The position numbers and the translations under genes are program-made. Shown here piece after piece: positions 8,400-17,439 of a stretch of DNA of 51,024 nt (its first letter is position 1; each line of letters opens with the position of its first letter). A model generated the notes under the pieces. It was given only the letters and a program-made list of their open reading frames with translations. It made no database searches and was not told the DNA's origin. The stretch is from TCS55 sp964343505 (GTDB taxonomy: Bacteria > Fidelibacterota > Marinisomatia > Marinisomatales > TCS55): the NCBI GenBank assembly GCA_964343505.1, contig CAYFJU010000012.1, positions 1-51,024 of the forward strand. The letters are read 5' to 3'.

Positions 8400-10077
8400 T
8401 CTGTCTCGATTTACTCCTTTAATACTGCTCTCCATACTTACTGCCCAGGAACCTGAGCCAATACAGGCTGGTGTGGCACCGCCGCCAGGAATTTATGCCC
8501 CGGGAGTTAATGCCCTCCATTATGATGTAGAAATTGGACTTGCAAAAAAGACCGTTTGGATTGCGGGGAAAGTAAGGATCAAAGTTGCTGTGGAAGAAGA
8601 TTCACCAATACTTCCGTTGGATTTTACGGGATTAGAATTAAACCAAGTTTTAATAAATGGAAAAGAAATGTATCATACTTATGAAGACGGAGTCGTTCGA
8701 ATTCCTTTAAAGCATTATCAAAAAGGTGATTCTATCGAGGTTGAATTATCATATCAGGGAGTTCCCGATGATGGCCTGATAATCGGGGATAATATCCATG
8801 GTAATCAGACAGCTTTCGTCGATAATTGGCCGAATAGAACACGATTTTGGCTGCCGACAATTGATCATCCTGCGGATAAGGCCACAGTGAATTATTCCGT
8901 CCATGCACCGAAAGAGTGGGTGGTTATCGCAAATGGGTATCAATCCTCGGCACCGATTGAAACACCGGCTAATGCAATTGGTCCAAAAAGTGATCGGCTC
9001 ACTTGGGAATGGGAAGTGACCGTTCCCATTTCATCCTACAATATGGTCGTTGGTGCGGCAAAATTGGAGATAGGGACTGTTGGTCTGGCCGCTTGCGGAA
9101 AAGCGCCTGCATCTCAAAGAGAAGATGGCTGTGTGGAAGTCACCTATTGGGTATATCCTGAAGATGTAGAGAAGGCAAAGCCATCCTTCCGTCGGGCGGC
9201 AGAAATGGTGAATTATTTTACGCAAACGATTGGTCCATTCCCATTTGAAAAGTTGGCGAATGTTCAGTCTTCTACCCGGTATGGCGGTATGGAAAATGCT
9301 TCGGCCATTTTTTATTCGGAGAATGTCATTGCCAAAGGGCGAAATATTGAAGGAACTGTTTCCCATGAAATTGCCCATCAGTGGTTTGGGGATGCAGTAA
9401 CTGAATCCAATTGGCACCATTTATGGCTGTCTGAAGGATTTGCGAGCTATTTTGGCGCTTTGTTTTTTGAATATGCCGACGGCGTTGAAGATTTTCGTAA
9501 GAGAATGGAAAACAACCGCCAACGGGTCCTGAAATCAAAAGTGACGAATCGCCCGATTATTGATCCAGAAGTAAAAGATTTATTCAAGTTATTGAATTCG
9601 AATAATTACCCGAAAGGGGCGTGGGTGCTCCACATGCTGCGGGGTATTCTTGGGGATGAAATATTTTTCCAAGGCATAAAGGAATATTATAGGAAATTTT
9701 TACATTCAGCCATTTTGACTGAAGATTTCCAAAGAGTGATGGAAGAAACTTCCGGGATGGACTTGAGCTGGTTCTTTCAGCAATGGTTACATGAACCGGG
9801 ATATCCCATCCTATCCTTGGAAGAAATTTGGGAATCTAAAGTTGGAACAAATGGCTCATTGAAAGTTAGAATTCGCCAAACCCAAAAATCAGATTGGCCC
9901 GTTTATCGGATACCGACAGAATTGTGTTGGGAAAGGGGTCAAAACGAGGAATGCCGCAACATTGAATTAACGAAGAAAGATCAGGTATTTCATTTTAATT
10001 TTGACGTCAAACCTAAGCATCCTGCGGTCATTGATCCGGATGGATGGGTGTTAAAGGGTGACGCTAAACTTAAATGA
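8353..10077 (+). CDS. M1-family metallopeptidase (aminopeptidase N-like), exported
   Basis: The 574-residue protein has an N-terminal hydrophobic stretch (about residues 18-31, ending near AQ) that looks like a signal peptide, so it is probably periplasmic or exported. The M1 aminopeptidase exopeptidase motif GGMEN is at 311-315 and the zinc site is HEIAHQW (H338, E339, H342) with E361 in LWLSEGFAS. The length is short for M1 because the large C-terminal helical domain is missing. The ATG at 8353 has AGAGG five nt upstream but lies 47 nt inside glmS; an in-frame TTG at 8392 would overlap by only 8 nt and still keep the signal peptide. There is no type IX C-terminal sorting domain. The downstream gene overlaps by 4 nt. 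Confidence 0.9.
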   Translation: MLINRVTLPRALRLNNLSRFTPLILLSILTAQEPEPIQAGVAPPPGIYAPGVNALHYDVEIGLAKKTVWIAGKVRIKVAVEEDSPILPLDFTGLELNQVLINGKEMYHTYEDGVVRIPLKHYQKGDSIEVELSYQGVPDDGLIIGDNIHGNQTAFVDNWPNRTRFWLPTIDHPADKATVNYSVHAPKEWVVIANGYQSSAPIETPANAIGPKSDRLTWEWEVTVPISSYNMVVGAAKLEIGTVGLAACGKAPASQREDGCVEVTYWVYPEDVEKAKPSFRRAAEMVNYFTQTIGPFPFEKLANVQSSTRYGGMENASAIFYSENVIAKGRNIEGTVSHEIAHQWFGDAVTESNWHHLWLSEGFASYFGALFFEYADGVEDFRKRMENNRQRVLKSKVTNRPIIDPEVKDLFKLLNSNNYPKGAWVLHMLRGILGDEIFFQGIKEYYRKFLHSAILTEDFQRVMEETSGMDLSWFFQQWLHEPGYPILSLEEIWESKVGTNGSLKVRIRQTQKSDWPVYRIPTELCWERGQNEECRNIELTKKDQVFHFNFDVKPKHPAVIDPDGWVLKGDAKLK

Positions 10078-11951
10078 AGCATAAGACTAAACACCTTCTA
10101 TTCCTGATTCTCTTTTGTCCTGTCATTGGGCAAAATTGGTTTCAATATCAGCTCATTGAGCGCCAGTTTAACCAAGCAGTGGCGCACTATAATGAAGGCC
10201 GGTACGCCACCAGTGAATCCATCCTGAAAAAAATATTGGCCGGTGACCCCGGTGTATTTGGAGAAGCGTCCCAATTATTATTGCTTAAATCTCAAATTGC
10301 TCTGGATCGTCCGGTCGTCGCTAAAGAATCATCCCGGCGATTCTTTGAACGCTATCCCCAAAGTAAATACCTTAAAAATGTGATGGATGCTTTGGGAGAC
10401 CTCTATGTAAATGAGGGGAATTATGCTTCTGCCTACCGCATGTACCACCGGGCCAAAAAACTGGCGGAAGAACCGAAATTCAGCCAAAAAATAAATTCAA
10501 AAATTCTACACCTTATTCAGATTCGATTACCCAATGCACTGATTGATGAATTACTGACCCTTGAGGTTGATCCAGGCATTAGGAATATTCACCTCATCGC
10601 TAAAGCCAATTCTCAAATTTTAAACGGACGCCCGGATGATGGCGCCCTGATTTTAAACCAGGTCAATTTGAGTAAACTCCCCGCTGCGTTCTATCCTTTC
10701 TATGAAAACCTCTTGCGGGCGACTTATGAGCCACCCAGCCCGGTGATGATGGTTGGAATTGTGTTACCGATGTCAGGGATTCACGCCGAAATGGGAAATG
10801 CATTTTTATCTGGATTTTATGACGGTGAAAAATCAAACGGTCAACCCAGACAAAGGCTGTCAATACTGGTCCGGGATAGTCGGAGTGATGATCTTGAAAC
10901 GATCAAGGTTGCTAAAAATCTGGCGTATCTTAATCAAATTTCTGCTCTAGTATGTCCGTTGGATGATCAGTCATCAATTACCGTTGCCAGTGCGTTAGAA
11001 TCGAGTGATATTCCAATTATTCTCTCCAGGTTTCAGCAAAATGACCTAAGTGAAATTAATAATCAAGTTTACCAGATCAATTCCACCGTCCCCATGCAGG
11101 CCAGGGCGGCTGCCCATTATGCGATTAATATTCTCGGCCTCGACAGCCTTGCAGTCATTGCACCTGCGGAAAAGTTCGGTGAAATCCAGACCGATGTTTT
11201 CATTGAGGAGGTGGATCGATTGGGCGGCACAGTGGTTGCCACGGAATGGTATTCGGGGCAACCCAAAAATTTGCGCCGTCAATTTCGATTTTTAAGACAG
11301 GTGGCTTTCAGTCTGCTTCCCAAGGAGGAATCCTTTGATGAAGCACTGGGGATGGAGATTGATAGCCTGGATGCTTTATTTGACATATCAGCAGATGATT
11401 TTTTTGACCTGCCCAAACCTGAAAAAAAGAAAATGTCCTCATCAGATTCAGCCAAAGTTGTCTTGCATACGATCCAGGGAATTTATCTTCCGATTAACAA
11501 AAATGACTTGGAATATATTGGCCCTCAAATTCCAATGTATAATTTAAATACAAAAATAATCGGGAATGATCACTGGCAAAATTCCAACATTCTCCAAAAG
11601 GAAAATATTGGCCCCCACCTGAAAGGGATGTCAATCATTACCAATTTTTACAAGACAACAATCGATTCGATCGCTTATAAAGGTGACATGTCGGATGCCT
11701 ATTATCAAGGATTTAATACGGCCCAATTATTGACCCAATTAAACCTTGAGGCGCAATCGCGTCAATCCATCAGTCAAGCATTGCAATCAATCGATTTCTA
11801 TTCGGGTGAAGGATTTTACTATTCCCCGGACCAGACTAACCCACATGTTAATGCTGCTTTTCAAATTTTACAATTTGATGGACGAGGATTTATTCACCAG
11901 GGCGTATTTCATGGAGATTCACTGCGTTTAGTTGCGCCACAAAATCCTTAG
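10074..11951 (+). CDS. TPR plus periplasmic-binding-protein-fold fusion, exported
   Basis: The 625-residue protein has a signal peptide (MKHKTKHLLFLILFCPVIG, cleavage near residue 19-20). Helical TPR-like repeats follow to about residue 210, including FNQAVAHYNEGRYATSESIL and GDLYVNEGNYASAYRMY. From about 222 (MMVGIVLPMSG) it has a type I periplasmic-binding fold like the branched-chain amino acid receptors (Peripla_BP_6). This layout resembles LpoA/LppC-type activators, which carry TPR plus a binding-protein fold and stimulate penicillin-binding proteins, but there is no lipobox here. No ABC transporter genes are adjacent, which argues against a simple transport receptor. Ligand and partner are unknown. 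Confidence 0.75.
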   Translation: MKHKTKHLLFLILFCPVIGQNWFQYQLIERQFNQAVAHYNEGRYATSESILKKILAGDPGVFGEASQLLLLKSQIALDRPVVAKESSRRFFERYPQSKYLKNVMDALGDLYVNEGNYASAYRMYHRAKKLAEEPKFSQKINSKILHLIQIRLPNALIDELLTLEVDPGIRNIHLIAKANSQILNGRPDDGALILNQVNLSKLPAAFYPFYENLLRATYEPPSPVMMVGIVLPMSGIHAEMGNAFLSGFYDGEKSNGQPRQRLSILVRDSRSDDLETIKVAKNLAYLNQISALVCPLDDQSSITVASALESSDIPIILSRFQQNDLSEINNQVYQINSTVPMQARAAAHYAINILGLDSLAVIAPAEKFGEIQTDVFIEEVDRLGGTVVATEWYSGQPKNLRRQFRFLRQVAFSLLPKEESFDEALGMEIDSLDALFDISADDFFDLPKPEKKKMSSSDSAKVVLHTIQGIYLPINKNDLEYIGPQIPMYNLNTKIIGNDHWQNSNILQKENIGPHLKGMSIITNFYKTTIDSIAYKGDMSDAYYQGFNTAQLLTQLNLEAQSRQSISQALQSIDFYSGEGFYYSPDQTNPHVNAAFQILQFDGRGFIHQGVFHGDSLRLVAPQNP

Positions 11952-11960
11952 AAGCAGTTT

Positions 11961-12638
11961 GTGAATTATAAAAATTATTCCGATTGGTTTGGCATTGATG
12001 GATTTCATGCCTTCTTTTCTCAAGTACCCGAAGATTGCGCCAATATTGGAAAACGAAAAGAATTTGCTTCTTCCTTATCATTCGATTCAACTGCATTGGC
12101 TATTCCCAAACAAATCCATTCAAATCAGGTCAAATTTGTCACAGAGCCGGGAGTTCTGTCGAATACAGATGGCGTGGTTTCAAACCAAAAGGACATTGTG
12201 TTAAGCGTGCAAGTTGCCGATTGCATCCCCTTATTCTTTGCTGATGAGAAAAGGGGTAATTTCGGATTAATCCATGCAGGGTGGCGGGGGACGGCGGCAG
12301 GTATCGGTCCTGGAGCAATTCACCATCTTCAGGATTCCGGTAGCCATACGAAGGATATTTTAGCATTGGTCGGCCCCGCTATAAACCAATGTTGTTTTGA
12401 AGTGGGCCCGGAAGTAAGTGAACAATTCGATCCCTCCTTTTCAATTGATGGAAACGGCGACCGTAAAATGTTGGATTTAAAAAGTGTATTGATGCATCAA
12501 CTGATTGAATCCGGCGTGTCTGAGAAAAATATAATGGTTGATGATGACTGCACATATTGCCGGGATGATTTATATTTTTCCTACCGGCGAGACGGAAACA
12601 AGGCGGGAAGAATGGTGGCGATTGCCGGCTGGCGTTAG
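11961..12638 (+). CDS. pgeF: PgeF/YfiH-family multicopper-oxidase-fold protein (peptidoglycan editing factor)
   Basis: The 225-residue protein has the conserved metal/catalytic residues of the laccase-domain family: H53 in KQIHSNQV, D87/C88 in QVADCIPLFF and H105 in LIHAGWRGTAAGI. Family members cleave purine nucleosides phosphorolytically in some bacteria, and in E. coli the enzyme (PgeF) removes misincorporated L-Ser from UDP-MurNAc. The start is GTG at 11961, 9 nt after the previous stop. Which activity applies here cannot be told from sequence. It sits shortly before uppP, another envelope gene. Confidence 0.85.
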   Translation: MNYKNYSDWFGIDGFHAFFSQVPEDCANIGKRKEFASSLSFDSTALAIPKQIHSNQVKFVTEPGVLSNTDGVVSNQKDIVLSVQVADCIPLFFADEKRGNFGLIHAGWRGTAAGIGPGAIHHLQDSGSHTKDILALVGPAINQCCFEVGPEVSEQFDPSFSIDGNGDRKMLDLKSVLMHQLIESGVSEKNIMVDDDCTYCRDDLYFSYRRDGNKAGRMVAIAGWR

Positions 12639-12694
12639 TCTTTCTTTTTATTCAATATCCATCCTGATAAATTCACGCTCTATTTTTCACTCAA

Positions 12695-13459
12695 ATGACA
12701 CTATCTGACGCAATCATACTCGGCATTATTCAGGGAATAACTGAATTTTTACCCATCAGCAGTTCCGGCCATTTGGTCCTTGGGCAGGAATTGTTGGGCG
12801 TCAATATGCCCGGGAATGTGTTTGAAGTTGTCACCCATATCGGAACACTTTTGAGTGTCATATTTGTTTTTTGGAAAGAATTAGCGGCAATCCTTCGGTC
12901 GATTCAAAGCTTGGATACACAAAAATATATAGTGTATTTACTGATTGGCACGCTCCCGGCGGTCATTGTTGGATTGGGAGGAAAGGATATCATTTCAAGC
13001 TTATTTGATTCAATCTATTTGGTTGCCGGCGCATTGATATTTACAGGGATTGTTTTATTGGGTACGCAAAAGTTGCGGGAGAAGCGTGAGCGGTTGAATG
13101 GGAAAAAAGGCATCGTTATTGGCATGGCTCAAGCCCTTGCGATTATACCTGGAATCTCCCGTTCCGGTCTGACCATCAGTACCAGCCTCGCCTTAGGTCT
13201 CCCCGGTAAAGAAGCGGCGAAATTTTCATTTCTGTTGGCAATACCGGCTATTTCCGGAGCCGGATTATTGACCGCTTTGGACATGGAACCGGGAACCTTT
13301 TCAATTCCTTTGCCACAACTATCAGCTGCTTTTGTCAGCTCTTTTACTGTTGGATATATTTCTTTAAAATGGTTATTGGGATTATTAGAAAGCGGTAAGT
13401 TTCACCGGTTTGGTTACTATTGCATCACAGTTGGATTAATCACTTACTTCACGGCTTAA
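12695..13459 (+). CDS. uppP: Undecaprenyl-diphosphatase UppP (BacA)
   Basis: The 254-residue polytopic membrane protein carries the two UppP signatures: EFLPISSSGH at residues 17-26 and PGISRSGLTIS in the second half, with many hydrophobic segments between. It dephosphorylates undecaprenyl diphosphate at the membrane, recycling the lipid carrier for peptidoglycan and for the glycan locus downstream. The length is typical. The gene is 56 nt from pgeF and 1 nt from holA, so it is probably co-transcribed with holA. Confidence 0.95.
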   Translation: MTLSDAIILGIIQGITEFLPISSSGHLVLGQELLGVNMPGNVFEVVTHIGTLLSVIFVFWKELAAILRSIQSLDTQKYIVYLLIGTLPAVIVGLGGKDIISSLFDSIYLVAGALIFTGIVLLGTQKLREKRERLNGKKGIVIGMAQALAIIPGISRSGLTISTSLALGLPGKEAAKFSFLLAIPAISGAGLLTALDMEPGTFSIPLPQLSAAFVSSFTVGYISLKWLLGLLESGKFHRFGYYCITVGLITYFTA

Positions 13460-13460
13460 C

Positions 13461-14468
13461 ATGGCACGATTTAAAATAAACACAACCCCGATTAACGACG
13501 CCCTAAAATTGTTAGATCAAGGTCGCCTCAACCCCGTCTATTTTTTGATGGGAGAAGATCAATTTCTCCAGCAAAATTTTGTAGAAAAACTCAGCCATTG
13601 TTTATTCACGGATGAACCTGTTCATAAAATGGTGCTCATTCCTGATGAAATGAGTTCCAAAGATATAATTGATCATTTGATTGCCTCCGATCTATTCAGT
13701 ACAAAAAAACTATTTTTACTTCGAAATCCAAATTCTTTAAAAGGGAAAGCCAGGGGTGAATTCCTGGAATTTTGTCAAAGGCCAACCGATGGCCATACAC
13801 TCGTTATCATGCATGATGAATTTGGTGCAAAAAATAAGTTTCTTGAATCTTTAGTCGAAATCGTTAAACCGGTTTCTTGTTCCACCCCTTTTGAAAATGG
13901 TATGATCCAGTGGGCAAATAAATTTTTTCAGGAGAATGGAATTCATCATGCATCACCTGATATTATTAAGTCACTCGTTGAAATTGCCGGGGATTCACTC
14001 AATCATTTGAAAAATGAAATTGATAAAATTGCAATTTCCACCGAAGCCTCAGGTGAAATATCTAAAGAGGATGTTGAGAAATTCTCAGGATGGAAAAGAA
14101 AGTTTCGCCAATATGAATTCTTCAATTATTTGGGCCAGCGAAAGTTAAAAGAATCCTTGGAATTGGGACGCGCACTGGTTGCCCAAGACACTTCCATGAT
14201 CAATTTATTATATCCCTTGACCGAGTTTTTTCAGGAATTATTATTTTTAAAAATTTCTTCGGGAACAAATGGTGTAAGAAAGGGTTTTACCAGACTATCA
14301 CCCAGCGTAAACAAGCAGTTACCCAATTATGCAAACCGTTATACCAGTAAAGAAATCACCCTTGCGCTCAAGCGACTGGCGCATATTGATCAACAGCTGA
14401 AAACATCCCGGATTAAAGATGAATCAGCTATCACCGAATTTGTCTATGCAACCCTTAGCAATGGATAA
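13461..14468 (+). CDS. holA: DNA polymerase III subunit delta
   Basis: The 335-residue protein fits the HolA family. It has the PVYFLMGEDQFLQQNFVEKL opening, an AAA+-like N-terminal domain lacking a functional Walker A, and a helical collar domain at the C-terminus (LKRLAHIDQQLKTSRIKD). HolA opens the beta clamp as part of the clamp loader. It begins 1 nt after uppP. The last 8 nt overlap the most likely start of the sigma factor. Family identity is recognised mainly from the N- and C-terminal blocks, as the middle diverges quickly. Confidence 0.85.
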   Translation: MARFKINTTPINDALKLLDQGRLNPVYFLMGEDQFLQQNFVEKLSHCLFTDEPVHKMVLIPDEMSSKDIIDHLIASDLFSTKKLFLLRNPNSLKGKARGEFLEFCQRPTDGHTLVIMHDEFGAKNKFLESLVEIVKPVSCSTPFENGMIQWANKFFQENGIHHASPDIIKSLVEIAGDSLNHLKNEIDKIAISTEASGEISKEDVEKFSGWKRKFRQYEFFNYLGQRKLKESLELGRALVAQDTSMINLLYPLTEFFQELLFLKISSGTNGVRKGFTRLSPSVNKQLPNYANRYTSKEITLALKRLAHIDQQLKTSRIKDESAITEFVYATLSNG

Positions 14469-15033
14469 TCAATTCCGTTATTCAGATGAGGAACTGATCG
14501 CCCGTTTCCAGGAGGGGGATGAACAGGCATACATCGAATTAGTCAATCGCTACCGGGATAAGCTCATGACCTTTGTATATCGTTTTGTGAATGATATGGA
14601 ACAAGCTGAGGATATTGTTCAGGATGCACTGCTGAAATTATTTACTCATAAACATTATTACCGGAATATCGCCAAGTTTTCCACATGGATTTATACCATC
14701 GCCGGGAATTTAGCAAAAACAGAATTGCGGAAGAAAAAGCACCATAAAGTGACCAACATCAGTCAAATGGGTCCTGAAGACCGGGATTACGAACTCCCAT
14801 CGGTTGCACCAGAGACGGATGAGGTCGCTCAAAGTGAATACATTGAGAAAAAAATACAGGCTGCCATTCAAAAATTGCCGCTCCATTTCAGGACGGTAAC
14901 AATCCTGCGAGATATTCAGGAACTTTCTTACGAAGAGATCAGTAAGATAGTCGATGTTCCACTGGGAACAGTCAAATCCCGGATCAACCGGGCAAGAATT
15001 CAGCTTCAAAAAGAATTAAAGGATTTGAAATAG
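14461..15033 (+). CDS. ECF-type RNA polymerase sigma factor
   Basis: From the ATG at 14461 the protein has 190 residues. Region 2 is ELVNRYRDKLMTFVYRFVNDMEQAEDIVQDALLKLF with the -10 binding FSTWIYTIAGNLAKTELRK block. Region 4 ends with LPLHFRTVTILRDIQELSYEEISKIVDVPLGTVKSRINRAR, a classic helix-turn-helix. In-frame ATGs at 14419 and 14446 would extend it into holA; 14461 overlaps the holA stop by only 8 nt and starts right before the conserved DEELIARFQEGDEQ. The next gene looks like its membrane anti-sigma. The sigma targets are not visible. Confidence 0.9.
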   Translation: MDNQFRYSDEELIARFQEGDEQAYIELVNRYRDKLMTFVYRFVNDMEQAEDIVQDALLKLFTHKHYYRNIAKFSTWIYTIAGNLAKTELRKKKHHKVTNISQMGPEDRDYELPSVAPETDEVAQSEYIEKKIQAAIQKLPLHFRTVTILRDIQELSYEEISKIVDVPLGTVKSRINRARIQLQKELKDLK

Positions 15034-15047
15034 GAGAAAATATATTG

Positions 15048-15602
15048 ATGGATCGTTACCAGTTTGAAGATGCTATTTCAGCATATTTGGAAAATGATTT
15101 GAGCCTCTCCGAAAGGAAGGCATTTGAGTCATATATGAATGCAAATGCTGATGCAAAGGATTTTGTTGATTCAATGAGGTCGACAATAAAGTCGATCAAA
15201 AATATGTCTGATGTTAAAACATCGGATAATTTTATGCCGAATCTGTCCCGGAGAATTGAATTTGAAAAAAATCGTCCCTCTAAAAAAATTATAGCGCGAC
15301 CTTCGAAAACATTGTTCGGGTTCACCCCATTATATGCCGGCGTTATGACTGTGTTGGTTGCTTCTTTTATTACTGTAGGTGTAAACCTATGGCCTGGAAA
15401 TGATAATTCTGGCGATACTGTACCCGCCTTTACGGGAAATATCACCGAAGCGCCAAATCCGGTTTCAGCCCAGCCAATTGCGCCCCAAAATAATGAGGCC
15501 GTATTAGCGGCTACCAAAGGTGATTCGGCAGATACAACTATCATTAAAAAGAAAAAATTCAAGTTGGATGATAAAGTCCAATTTGTAAAAGACAAGCGTT
15601 AA
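15048..15602 (+). CDS. Probable membrane anti-sigma factor lacking the zinc motif
   Basis: The 184-residue protein follows the ECF sigma by 14 nt. An N-terminal acidic helical part (DAISAYLENDLSLSERKAFESYM) resembles the anti-sigma domain, but the HxxxCxxC zinc motif is absent. One membrane segment follows at about 97-115 (PLYAGVMTVLVASFITVGV), then a low-complexity Ala/Pro tail ending in lysines. The ATG at 15048 has AGGAG 11 nt upstream; a TTG one codon earlier is also possible. The role is inferred from position and topology. A terminator follows the gene, so sigma and anti-sigma share the end of a transcript. Confidence 0.65.
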   Translation: MDRYQFEDAISAYLENDLSLSERKAFESYMNANADAKDFVDSMRSTIKSIKNMSDVKTSDNFMPNLSRRIEFEKNRPSKKIIARPSKTLFGFTPLYAGVMTVLVASFITVGVNLWPGNDNSGDTVPAFTGNITEAPNPVSAQPIAPQNNEAVLAATKGDSADTTIIKKKKFKLDDKVQFVKDKR

Positions 15603-15627
15603 TTAGCACAAAAAAATAAATTCAATT

Positions 15628-15673
15628 AAATCCCTGTTGTTGATGTATTTCACTTCAGGGATTTTTATTTTTT
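15628..15673 (+). terminator. Rho-independent terminator after the sigma/anti-sigma pair
   Basis: AAATCCCTG (15628-15636) pairs perfectly with CAGGGATTT (15656-15664) over 9 bp with a 19-nt loop, and a T-rich tract follows to about 15673. It lies between the anti-sigma stop and the GGDEF gene start at 15677. Confidence 0.75.
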
Positions 15674-15676
15674 AGT

Positions 15677-17374
15677 ATGACATTTTACCGACAAATCGCC
15701 GTACTTGTCCTATTTTTCTTAATCCTGGTTATATTTATTTATCCGGGCCAGGAAAGTTTTCTCTTTCTGATCCTCAAGGGGATTGCTGTTGGTGGGCTTG
15801 TGCTCGTCTTCATTTCATTCGCATTTCCGCAGGTTCTCAAGGTTGGAGGATTGCAATTTGACAAACCGAATCAGTCAGAAAATGAAGTAAAAGATCTATC
15901 CTTTTCTTCGGCCGTTAAGACCCATTACCAAAAATTACTTTTGCAGGTACTCAATTTAATCAAGGTCGTTAATGCAGATTTTTCAGCATCGATATACATG
16001 ATAGATTCAGAAAGTAAAGGGTTCACTTGTCAGGAAAAATCCACCAAGGCATTTTCAGATTTTATCGAAAATGGGAATGAACTTATTTCCGAAATAATGA
16101 TGAAAAATCATCCTTCTATATTCAAAAAAAGCGACAAACATCCAGGCTGGGAAGAGATTCTTGGATCCAAGACCTGGCGCGGCAGTGAAACTTTAATGGG
16201 GTTCCCTATTTTGTATGCTGACAATATTGTCGGATGTTTGTTGGTTTATGTGGATCATTTTTCGTCGATTCATGACCGCGACCAGGGGATTGTAGAAAAA
16301 CTCAGTCAGTTCATTACCCATGGGATGCATGACCTGGAGCGGATGGAATCGCTCATGGTTGATAATTATTTTAATTCGCGGGTAGCAAATTTATTTGATC
16401 AGTTAGAAGTTAAATCTGATGAATCGGAATTATTTGAATCCATCCGCGGGTTATGTCGCGCTTTTTTCCAGTATGATAAATTGACCATCGTAATAGCCAA
16501 TGAGGACGGGAATAAAGGGGTAATCAAACTGGTGGATGGACTCCATGATGATGCGGATGAAGGTGAAACATTTCAAACCCAAAATACTCTTCATGGATTA
16601 GCTATCCAGGATAATAAAATTTTCTGCTCAAACTCATGGTTTGATGAATACCCTGAATTGAATCGCTTTAAATCAGGCGAAAGGGATGAATTTAATTTTA
16701 TGTCTGTTTTAAGCATTCCATTGAAATCAAATGGGGACCCCATTGGTGCCGTGACAATGGAACGATTGAAATCAAAGATTTATTCCGATACAGATGTGCG
16801 ACTGCTTGAATTACTATGCGGAACCGTGAGCTCAATCCTGAATTGGCAGGAGGAATATAAAAAAGTTCACCTCACTTCAATCCATGATGGATTAACAGGC
16901 CTCCTGAATCATAAAGCGTTTTTGGATCGATTTGAAGAGGAAATCAGTCGTGCGGGACGGTTTAATCAAATGTTGGGATTGGTCGTTCTGGATTTGGATA
17001 AGTTTAAATCGATCAATGATACATACGGTCATTTATATGGTGATTATGTACTCCGGGAAGTGGCTAAAATTATTTCAGATAATGTGCGTGCGATTGATGT
17101 TGTTGGACGATATGGCGGGGAGGAATTTGCCGTCCTGCTGGTGAATACGGATATTAAACATTGTATTCCTTTGGCCGAAAGAATCGTACAGTCCATTGCA
17201 GACAAGACGTTTTTGAATAGTGGGATAGCTGTCAATTTAACTATCAGTGCAGGAATGGCAGGATTTCCCCACCATGCTGATCAGGTCAGAGATCTGATTT
17301 CTAAGGCAGACAAGGCAATGTATGAAACAAAATCCGACGGTGGGAATGGGGTAACCATCGTCGCTGATGCTTAA
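15677..17374 (+). CDS. Membrane diguanylate cyclase with GAF sensing domains
   Basis: The 565-residue protein has two N-terminal membrane segments (about 6-22 and 28-50). Two GAF-like regions follow (about 75-225 and 240-390), then a GGDEF domain starting DGLTGLLNHKAF near 404. The active site is GGEEF (480-484), so it should make cyclic di-GMP from two GTP. RAID at 471-474 lies exactly five residues upstream and fits the RxxD inhibitory site, implying product feedback. Its sensed ligand is unknown. It is isolated by the terminator upstream, so it probably has its own promoter close to 15677. Confidence 0.9.
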   Translation: MTFYRQIAVLVLFFLILVIFIYPGQESFLFLILKGIAVGGLVLVFISFAFPQVLKVGGLQFDKPNQSENEVKDLSFSSAVKTHYQKLLLQVLNLIKVVNADFSASIYMIDSESKGFTCQEKSTKAFSDFIENGNELISEIMMKNHPSIFKKSDKHPGWEEILGSKTWRGSETLMGFPILYADNIVGCLLVYVDHFSSIHDRDQGIVEKLSQFITHGMHDLERMESLMVDNYFNSRVANLFDQLEVKSDESELFESIRGLCRAFFQYDKLTIVIANEDGNKGVIKLVDGLHDDADEGETFQTQNTLHGLAIQDNKIFCSNSWFDEYPELNRFKSGERDEFNFMSVLSIPLKSNGDPIGAVTMERLKSKIYSDTDVRLLELLCGTVSSILNWQEEYKKVHLTSIHDGLTGLLNHKAFLDRFEEEISRAGRFNQMLGLVVLDLDKFKSINDTYGHLYGDYVLREVAKIISDNVRAIDVVGRYGGEEFAVLLVNTDIKHCIPLAERIVQSIADKTFLNSGIAVNLTISAGMAGFPHHADQVRDLISKADKAMYETKSDGGNGVTIVADA

Positions 17375-17439
17375 AATATCCTTCTGTTTTAAGGAACATC
17401 ACAGCCCCTTAAATGTTTAGATTCTCGAGAGAAAATTAC

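Noticed and set aside
8353..10077. Type IX secretion sorting domain on the M1 peptidase
   Set aside because: The C-terminus ends right after the peptidase fold and lacks the conserved beta-sandwich tail.
15056..15595. Minus-strand open frame opposite the anti-sigma candidate
   Set aside because: The plus-strand gene has a Shine-Dalgarno sequence, a membrane helix and sits next to its sigma partner; the antisense frame has no support.
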